A DNA stretch of 10,619 bases from Alphaproteobacteria bacterium (GTDB taxonomy: Bacteria > Pseudomonadota > Alphaproteobacteria > ATCC43930 > CGMCC-115725): NCBI GenBank assembly GCA_030039775.1, contig JASHUX010000032.1, positions 1 to 10,619 on the forward strand, read 5' to 3'. Position 1 is the stretch's first letter. Each line of letters begins with the position of its first letter. Below the pieces are notes generated by a model. That model worked only from the letters and a program-made list of their open reading frames with translations, did not search any database and had not been told where the DNA came from. A program made the translations under genes and the position numbers. Shown here one piece after another: positions 6,027-10,619 of this stretch.

Positions 6027-6593
6027 ATGATGTCACAAAATCGCCCCGGCCTGTTCCTTGATCGCGACGGCGTTATCGTCGCCGACGTGGAATTTCTTCA
6101 CCTTATTAAGGACACCCGCTTCATGCCGGGCCTGTTCGAGCTGACGCGCGATTTCGCCGCGCGCGGCTATGCCGTGGTGATGGCCACCAACCAAAGCGGT
6201 ATCGGCCGCGGCCTTTACGACGAGGCGGCCTTCACGCGGCTCACCGATTGGATGCGGGCCGAGATCGGGAAAAACGGCAGCACGCTCGACGCGGTCTATT
6301 ACGCGCCGACCCATCCGACGGAGGCGAAGGGCCGGTTCCGCCGCGAATCCGATTGGCGCAAGCCGGGTCCCGGCATGTTCCGTCGAGCCGCGCGCGATCT
6401 CGGTCTCGATCTGGCGCGCTCGGTCAGCATCGGCAACGAACAGCGCGACATCGACGCCAGCCGCAACGCCGGCATACCCAACCTGTTTCGGCTCGATCCG
6501 AAAGCGAGCGCGGTCGAGGCACGCGGGGATTTCCGCGTCGTGCCGACGCTGCTGGATGTTCGGAACATCATTCTCGGAGGAGGAACCCCATGA
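6027..6593 (+). CDS. GmhB-like HAD-IIIA phosphatase, atypical
   Basis: 188-residue cytoplasmic HAD hydrolase of the histidinol-phosphatase/heptose-bisphosphate phosphatase (GmhB) group, which removes a phosphate from sugar phosphates such as D-glycero-D-manno-heptose 1,7-bisphosphate. Motif I is FLDRDGVI, with nucleophile D12 and acid D14. Motif II is MATNQSGIGRG (52-62), with T54. The basic residue is in DWRKPGPGM (109-117), with K112. Motif IV is IGNEQRDID (135-143). Two oddities: the zinc-binding cysteines usual in GmhB (CxH then CxC before RKP) are absent, the region reading YYAPTHP...ESDWRKP; and the first acid of the GDxxxD motif is Asn137. The protein may therefore be a zinc-free variant with another sugar-phosphate substrate, or of low activity. 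Two ATGs stand in tandem; the second (6030) is better spaced from AAGGA at 6021-6025. The stop overlaps the next start (ATGA). Confidence 0.85.
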   Translation: MMSQNRPGLFLDRDGVIVADVEFLHLIKDTRFMPGLFELTRDFAARGYAVVMATNQSGIGRGLYDEAAFTRLTDWMRAEIGKNGSTLDAVYYAPTHPTEAKGRFRRESDWRKPGPGMFRRAARDLGLDLARSVSIGNEQRDIDASRNAGIPNLFRLDPKASAVEARGDFRVVPTLLDVRNIILGGGTP

Positions 6594-6982
6594 GCGTCAT
6601 CACCGCGGACGACGAAACCACCAGCTTTGCTGCCGCCGAAGCGATCGCGGCGACCGTCCAGCTTTATATCGACGCGGCGCGCGCGGGCGACGGCGCCGCG
6701 ATGCGCAAGCCGTTTCTCGACACGGCGCGTATCCAAGGAACGTTTCGCGGCAAGCCGGTCGATTACACGCTCGACGCTTTCTGCGAAGCCGTCGGCAAGG
6801 CTGCGGCGCCCGACGTCAAATCCCGGATCGCCGCCATCGACATTGAAGGCACCGCGGCGTCGGCGCGCATCGAATCCGAGAACTGGCGCGGCACGCGCTA
6901 CACCGATTTTTTCGTGCTGCTTCAACGCGACGGCGTCTGGAAAATCGCAAGCAAGGTCTTCTTCGCCCACAGCCGCGCGTAA
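6590..6982 (+). CDS. NTF2-fold, lumazine-binding-like protein
   Basis: 130-residue soluble protein that looks like the putative lumazine-binding branch of the NTF2/SnoaL-like fold: an N-terminal helix pair (AIAATVQLYIDAARAGDGAAMRKPF), a mid region GTFRGKPVDYTLDAFCEAVG, then strands ending in YTDFFVLLQRDGVWKIASKVFF (101-122), the most characteristic segment. The fold forms a cone-shaped pocket used for ligand binding or simple catalysis; no catalytic residue can be assigned. The ATG at 6590 overlaps the stop of the HAD phosphatase (ATGA), and a strong GGAGGAGG at 6576-6583 precedes it. The two proteins are therefore probably translated together and may act on related small molecules. The same frame is open back to 6248, but that part is antisense-like shadow of the phosphatase gene. 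Confidence 0.85.
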   Translation: MSVITADDETTSFAAAEAIAATVQLYIDAARAGDGAAMRKPFLDTARIQGTFRGKPVDYTLDAFCEAVGKAAAPDVKSRIAAIDIEGTAASARIESENWRGTRYTDFFVLLQRDGVWKIASKVFFAHSRA

Positions 6983-7014
6983 GCAGAGAACCTCAAGGTT
7001 ATTTGCTCACCGTC

Positions 7015-7037
7015 ACCCGCGGGCTTGACCCGTGGGT
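7015..7037. repeat. CTTGA-loop palindromic repeat, copy B
   Basis: A 9-bp stem (ACCCGCGGG at 7015-7023 with CCCGTGGGT at 7029-7037, one G-T wobble) around the loop CTTGA (7024-7028). CGTC precedes it, as in the other copies. It lies 32 bases after the stop of the NTF2-fold gene and could also act as a transcript-end hairpin, though only CTTAAG follows it, not a T run. Confidence 0.75.
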
Positions 7038-7072
7038 CTTAAGCCATTTGATCGGCCCGTCGCTCGCTTGAG

Positions 7073-7099
7073 ATGGCCGGGTCAAGCCTGGCCATGACG
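7073..7099. repeat. CTTGA-loop palindromic repeat, copy C, inverted
   Basis: A 9-bp stem (ATGGCCGGG at 7073-7081 with CCTGGCCAT at 7087-7095, one G-T wobble) around the loop TCAAG (7082-7086), followed by GACG. Read on the minus strand it has the same order as copy A: CGTCATGGCC, then GGCTTGACCCGG. It stands in opposite orientation to copy B, 35 bases away, like the paired units of REP/BIME elements. Confidence 0.8.
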
Positions 7100-7148
7100 T
7101 ATCGACGTAAGTCTTGTCGATTCAGTAGCCGCCCTTGCCATTCTGGCA

Positions 7149-7967
7149 ATGCGGTGGTTCCTTCAGCCCATGCCGACTGTCGGTTTCGACCTGATCGCGC
7201 TCGCCTGTCTGGTGCCGGCGGTGCTGGTGCGCTGGCGCGCGAACGATGCGCGTGACGGCTGGTTCTTTGCCGCGCTCGTCGTGGCGGCCGCCGGGCCCTT
7301 GTTCGATGTCGCGACGCAGTTTGCAGGGGTATGGCGCACCGGCTTTGCCGCGTCACTGTGGCTGACCATCGCGGTGACCATGATCCTGTTCTGGGTCCTG
7401 GTTGCCGCGGAAAAGCAAAGCTGGCGCCTGACGCCGATCCTGATGCCGGTGTTGTTCCTGCTTGGCGTGCTGGCGACCGTTTGGCAGCGCGATCGCGGCC
7501 GGCCGCTGGCTCCGAGCGTGTCGGCCGGATGGCTCGACGCGCACATCGTATTCGCGATCCTGACCTACGGCCTCATCACCCTGGCCGCCGTCGCCGGCAT
7601 CGCGGTGCTGGTGCAGGAGCAGGCGCTGAAATCGAAGCATCGCGGCGGCGTCGCACGGCGCTTGCCGCCGATCGCCGACGCGGAACGGGCGGAAATCCAG
7701 TTGCTCGTCGGCGCCGAACTGTTGCTGGCGCTCAACCTCTTGAGCGGGTGGGGGGCCGAGTATCTGCTCCGCAACAGCATGATGCCGCTCGACCACAAGA
7801 TCGGCTTTTCGCTGGCGGCGTTCGTCGTGCTCGGCGTGTTGTTGCTGTTGCGTTGGCGCACCGGCATCCGCGGGCGCCGCGCGGCGCGCTGGGCCTTGCT
7901 CGCCTATCTGTTGCTCACGCTTGCCTATCCGGGGGTGAAGTTCGTCACGGACGTCCTCATGGCCTAG
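7149..7967 (+). CDS. CcsA/HemX-like cytochrome c assembly membrane protein
   Basis: 272-residue inner-membrane protein of the cytochrome c assembly (CcsA/CcmC/HemX, YpjD-like) family, whose members handle heme during cytochrome c maturation or influence heme synthesis. About eight hydrophobic segments are visible (near residues 11-28, 38-60, 66-88, 97-111, 131-156, 187-206, 217-234, 246-262). Candidate heme-ligand histidines are H132 in WLDAHIVFAILTYG and H216 in PLDHKIGFSLAAF, both at family positions; the C terminus has RGRRAARWALLAYLLLTLAYPGVKFV. The tryptophan-rich WWD signature of the longer CcsA/CcmF proteins is not seen, so this is the short YpjD/HemX-type branch. No ribosome binding site clearly decides between ATG at 7149 and ATG at 7170. 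The start at 7149 may be too long by seven residues. The gene stands alone, between the repeat pair and the dusB promoter region. Confidence 0.85.
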   Translation: MRWFLQPMPTVGFDLIALACLVPAVLVRWRANDARDGWFFAALVVAAAGPLFDVATQFAGVWRTGFAASLWLTIAVTMILFWVLVAAEKQSWRLTPILMPVLFLLGVLATVWQRDRGRPLAPSVSAGWLDAHIVFAILTYGLITLAAVAGIAVLVQEQALKSKHRGGVARRLPPIADAERAEIQLLVGAELLLALNLLSGWGAEYLLRNSMMPLDHKIGFSLAAFVVLGVLLLLRWRTGIRGRRAARWALLAYLLLTLAYPGVKFVTDVLMA

Positions 7968-7990
7968 TGTGCAGTGCAATAATTTTCCTG

Positions 7991-8018
7991 TTGCACGACG
8001 CCCTTTAGCCGCTATCAT
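7991..8018 (+). promoter_or_regulatory. Candidate sigma-70 promoter for dusB-ntrBC
   Basis: TTGCAC (7991-7996) and TATCAT (8013-8018) are separated by 16 bases and lie 38 bases before the dusB ATG, a reasonable housekeeping promoter. The -35 hexamer is also the right half of a 6-bp inverted repeat (GTGCAA at 7974-7979, TTGCAC at 7991-7996, 11-base spacer), which would place a dyad-binding regulator directly over the -35 box. No sigma-54 -24/-12 motif was seen. Confidence 0.45.
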
Positions 8019-8055
8019 GCATATTCGGTAGGCACAAATCGCGACTGCACAAAAT

Positions 8056-9045
8056 ATGGGCATATCGGTTGGTCCGGTGACATTGGCCGAACCGGTGCTC
8101 CTCGCGCCGATGTCGGGTGTCAGCGATTTGCCATTTCGCCGGCTCGTGAAGCGCCACGGCACCGGGCTGGTGATCTCCGAAATGATCGCCAGCGCCGCCA
8201 TGATCCGCGAAAACCGCAAATCGCTGATGATGGCCGCGACCCATCCCGACGAGCAGCCGATGGCGGTACAGCTCGCCGGCTGCGAGCCCGAGGATTTGGC
8301 GGAAGCGGCGAAGCTCAACGAGGATCGCGGCGCGGCGATCATCGACATCAATTTCGGTTGCCCGGTGAAAAAGGTGGTGAACGGTCATGCCGGCTCGGCG
8401 CTGATGCGCGACGAGGTCAAGGCCGCGACGCTGCTCGAAGCGACGGTGAAGGCGGTGCGCCTGCCCGTGACGCTGAAGATGCGTGCCGGCTGGGACGAGC
8501 GCAGCCGCAACGCGCCCTCGCTCGCCCGCATCGCCGAGGCCAGCGGCATCCGCATGATCACCGTTCATGGCCGGACGCGCTGCCAGTTCTACAACGGCAA
8601 TGCCGACTGGGCTTTCATCCGCGAGGTGAAGGAAGCGGTCCGGATTCCGGTCATCGTCAACGGCGACATTTGTTCCTTCGCGGATGCGCGTCGCGCGCTC
8701 GAATTGTCGGGCGCCGACGGCGTCATGATCGGCCGCGGCGCTTACGGCCGCCCGTGGTTCCCGAACCAAGTGGCGCGTCATCTGGCGGGCGGGGAACTGC
8801 TGCCCGATCCGCCGCTCGCGGTGCAATGCGAGATCGTGCTCGAGCATTACCGCGCGATGCTGTCGCATTACGGCACCGCTACCGGCGTGCGCATCGCCCG
8901 CAAGCATATCGGGTGGTACTCGAAGGGCCTGCCCGGCTCGGCCGAGTTCCGTCACGCGGTCAACCAGATCGAACAGGCCGACCGCGTCATCGACGCGATC
9001 CGGGCCTTTTACGACCCGCTGATCGACCGCCGCGAGGCGGCCTGA
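8056..9045 (+). CDS. dusB: tRNA-dihydrouridine synthase B
   Basis: 329-residue flavoenzyme (NifR3 family) that reduces uridine to dihydrouridine in the tRNA D-loop using NADPH and FMN, in the cytoplasm. The N-terminal TIM barrel opens with [16 protein letters not shown] (15-30). The catalytic cysteine C102 is in [11 protein letters not shown] (97-107), LKMRAGWD follows at 140-147, HGRTR at 171-175, and the FMN-phosphate site is formed by VNGDI (201-205) and [13 protein letters not shown] (222-234). The C-terminal helical tRNA-binding domain contains [16 protein letters not shown]. Length is normal. It is the first gene of the dusB-ntrB-ntrC operon typical of alphaproteobacteria, where dusB was first named nifR3 from this linkage. 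ntrB starts one base after its stop codon. The ATG at 8056 has only a weak ribosome binding site, but the N terminus matches the family. Confidence 0.97.
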   Translation: MGISVGPVTLAEPVLLAPMSGVSDLPFRRLVKRHGTGLVISEMIASAAMIRENRKSLMMAATHPDEQPMAVQLAGCEPEDLAEAAKLNEDRGAAIIDINFGCPVKKVVNGHAGSALMRDEVKAATLLEATVKAVRLPVTLKMRAGWDERSRNAPSLARIAEASGIRMITVHGRTRCQFYNGNADWAFIREVKEAVRIPVIVNGDICSFADARRALELSGADGVMIGRGAYGRPWFPNQVARHLAGGELLPDPPLAVQCEIVLEHYRAMLSHYGTATGVRIARKHIGWYSKGLPGSAEFRHAVNQIEQADRVIDAIRAFYDPLIDRREAA

Positions 9046-9046
9046 C

Positions 9047-10177
9047 ATGGCCAAGAACGGCGCCGCGCGCAAGCCGGAAGCGGGGGGCGCACCGCCCTTG
9101 GATTCGGACGCGATCCTGGCGGTTCTGCCCGATCCCGTGCTCGTGATCGATCCCGGCAATCGGCTCATTTACGCCAATGCCGCCGCGGAGCAGTTTTTCG
9201 AATTGTCGGCGTTAAATTTGCATGGGCTGGCGCTGAACGAGTTGCTGCCCAAGGACAGTCCCGTGCTGGCCCTGATCGAATCGGTGCGCAAGACCGGCCA
9301 CAGCGTCGCCGAATACGGCGTGCTGATCGAGACGCCGCGCCTCAAATCGCACACCGTCACCATCCAGGCGACCGCGCTGGCCGAGGATCGCGCCGACGTC
9401 GTTGTGCTGTTACAGCAGCGTTCGATGGCCGACAAGATCGACCGCCAGCTCACGCACCGCAACGCCGCGCGCTCGGTGACGGCGATGGCGGCCATGCTGG
9501 CGCACGAAGTGAAGAATCCGCTCTCCGGCATCCGCGGCGCGGCGCAATTGCTCGAAGAGAACGCGTCGCAACCCGACCGCGAGCTGACGCATCTCATCTG
9601 CGACGAAGCCGACCGCATCTGCGCGCTGGTCGACCGCATGGAAGTGTTCTCGGACCGCCGGCCGATCGAGCGCGGCCCGGTCAACATCCACGAGGTGCTC
9701 GACCGGGCGAAGCTTTTGGCGCAGGCCGGTTTCGCGCGCCATGTCCGCTTCGTCGCTGATTACGATCCGTCGCTGCCGCCCGTGCACGGCAATCGCGACC
9801 TGCTGATTCAGACCTTCCTCAATCTCGTCAAGAACGCCGCCGAGGCGGTGCCGAAGCAGGGCGGCGAGATCCAGCTCGCGACAGCGTATCAGCACGGCGT
9901 CCGGCTCGCGGTGCCCGGCAGCGACGAGCGCGTGCATCTGCCGCTGGTGGTGTCGATCGTCGACAACGGCGAGGGCGTGCCGGAGGACTTGCGCGCGCAT
10001 CTCTTCGATCCGTTCGTCACCACCAAGCACAACGGCACCGGCCTCGGCCTCGCGCTCGTCGCCAAGGTCGTCAACGACCATGGCGGCGTCATCGAGTTCG
10101 AAAGCCAGCCGCGCCGGACCGTGTTCCGCGTCTGCCTGCCGATGGCGACCCATCATGTCGCCGGAGTGGCCGCATGA
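9047..10177 (+). CDS. ntrB: Nitrogen regulation sensor kinase/phosphatase NtrB
   Basis: 376-residue soluble histidine kinase of the two-component nitrogen system. It phosphorylates NtrC under nitrogen limitation and, with PII protein, dephosphorylates it when nitrogen is plentiful. Domains in order: a PAS domain (about 20-130, with [13 protein letters not shown] and [10 protein letters not shown]); a dimerisation domain with the phosphorylated histidine H153 in [18 protein letters not shown]; and an ATP-binding domain with the N box [12 protein letters not shown] (257-268), G1 DNGEGVP (306-312), F box DPFVTTK (321-327) and G2 GTGLGLAL (330-337). There are no membrane segments, as expected for NtrB. 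The start lies one base after the dusB stop and its own stop overlaps the ntrC start (ATGA), so translation is coupled. All key residues are present, so it should be active. Confidence 0.97.
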   Translation: MAKNGAARKPEAGGAPPLDSDAILAVLPDPVLVIDPGNRLIYANAAAEQFFELSALNLHGLALNELLPKDSPVLALIESVRKTGHSVAEYGVLIETPRLKSHTVTIQATALAEDRADVVVLLQQRSMADKIDRQLTHRNAARSVTAMAAMLAHEVKNPLSGIRGAAQLLEENASQPDRELTHLICDEADRICALVDRMEVFSDRRPIERGPVNIHEVLDRAKLLAQAGFARHVRFVADYDPSLPPVHGNRDLLIQTFLNLVKNAAEAVPKQGGEIQLATAYQHGVRLAVPGSDERVHLPLVVSIVDNGEGVPEDLRAHLFDPFVTTKHNGTGLGLALVAKVVNDHGGVIEFESQPRRTVFRVCLPMATHHVAGVAA

Positions 10178-10619
10178 GCGGCGAAACCATCCTCGTCGCC
10201 GACGACGACCGCGCCATCCGCACCGTGCTGACACAAGCGCTGGCGCGGCTCGGCTACGACGTGCGCACCACCGGCAACGCCGCGATGCTGTGGCGCTGGG
10301 TGGCGGATGGCGACGGCGACCTGGTCATCACGGACGTGGTGATGCCCGACGAGAACGGGCTCGATTTGATTCCGCGCATCAAGAAGCTGCGCCCCGACCT
10401 GCGCGTCATCGCCATGAGCGCCCAGAACACGCTCTTGACCGCGGTGAAGGCGACCGAGCGCGGCGCGTTCGAATATCTGCCCAAGCCCTTCGACCTGCGC
10501 GAGCTGGTGAACGTCGTGCAGCGCGCGCTGACGGCGCCGACGGCCGCGGCCGCCGCCGGAGGCGAGGAGCCGGAAGAGCAATTGCCGTTGATCGGCCGCT
10601 CCCCGGCGATGCAGGAAAT
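10174..10619 (+). CDS. ntrC: Nitrogen response regulator NtrC, 5' part
   Basis: Only the first 148 codons lie in the window; the gene runs off its end. The N-terminal receiver domain is complete: acidic pocket D10-D12 in [11 protein letters not shown], phospho-acceptor D54 in [13 protein letters not shown], switch residue S82 in VIAMSAQN, and K104 in [11 protein letters not shown]. An alanine-rich linker (about 121-129) follows, then [10 protein letters not shown], the standard opening of the sigma-54-interacting AAA+ domain. When phosphorylated by NtrB, NtrC oligomerises and drives sigma-54 polymerase at nitrogen-assimilation promoters. Its ATG overlaps the ntrB stop. The missing part should hold the rest of the AAA+ ATPase and a Fis-type DNA-binding domain. 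Confidence 0.95.
   Translation, partial: MSGETILVADDDRAIRTVLTQALARLGYDVRTTGNAAMLWRWVADGDGDLVITDVVMPDENGLDLIPRIKKLRPDLRVIAMSAQNTLLTAVKATERGAFEYLPKPFDLRELVNVVQRALTAPTAAAAAGGEEPEEQLPLIGRSPAMQE

Noticed and set aside
6991..7000. AACCTCAAGGTT-type dyad after the NTF2-fold gene as a terminator
   Set aside because: The arms are almost touching, so no stable loop can form, and no T run follows.
7968..8055. Sigma-54 promoter or consensus NtrC site before dusB
   Set aside because: No GG-N10-GC -24/-12 element was found, and the dyad present has the opposite half-site orientation to the NtrC consensus.
8005..9168. 387-codon open frame on the minus strand
   Set aside because: Antisense to dusB, which has complete catalytic and FMN motifs; this frame has none.

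Overview
The window looks like chromosomal DNA of a GC-rich alphaproteobacterium, most likely from the Rhodospirillales or a related order. The evidence is the dusB-ntrB-ntrC gene order, the C-minus 41-residue form of ribosomal protein L36, the protein sequences themselves, and short palindromic repeats with a CTTGA loop of a kind I recall from such genomes. Almost all of it is housekeeping or core metabolism. I see no transposase, phage gene, CRISPR array, tRNA or rRNA. The less ordinary material lies in the intergenic repeats, one frameshifted gene and a few atypical proteins.

Layout. 5-409 (+) encodes a small secreted protein of unknown role. From 416 to 4506 five genes run on the minus strand. 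In transcription order they are a family 2 glycosyltransferase, a TVP38/TMEM64-type membrane protein, a class I/II aminotransferase of the LL-diaminopimelate/alanine aminotransferase type, a family 4 (ALG11-like) glycosyltransferase whose reading frame is broken by one base near 850, and rpmJ. A 120-bp divergent region filled by a heptanucleotide repeat array (4506-4618) separates this block from panC (+, 4627-5556). PanC runs tail to tail into an AhpD/carboxymuconolactone-decarboxylase-like gene (-, 5474-5944). Divergent from that gene is a two-gene unit with an ATGA overlap: a GmhB-like HAD phosphatase and an NTF2-fold (lumazine-binding-like) protein. After an intergenic region with a pair of inverted palindromic repeats comes an eight-helix CcsA/HemX-like cytochrome c assembly protein. 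The tightly packed operon dusB, ntrB, ntrC (the last cut by the window end) follows.

How the genes work together. dusB-ntrB-ntrC is the classical alphaproteobacterial nitrogen-regulation operon: NtrB phosphorylates NtrC, which activates sigma-54 promoters under nitrogen limitation. The two glycosyltransferases and the TVP38-type protein may act in envelope glycan or lipid chemistry, but no complete pathway is present. PanC makes pantothenate, and the CcsA-like protein is probably tied to heme handling or cytochrome c maturation.

I did not find a clearly novel defence or mobile system. The best leads are the heptamer array that replaces a whole divergent promoter region, the family of CTTGA-loop palindromes (one copy abutting a start codon), the frameshifted glycosyltransferase, and the HAD phosphatase lacking the zinc cysteines and a usual motif IV acid.
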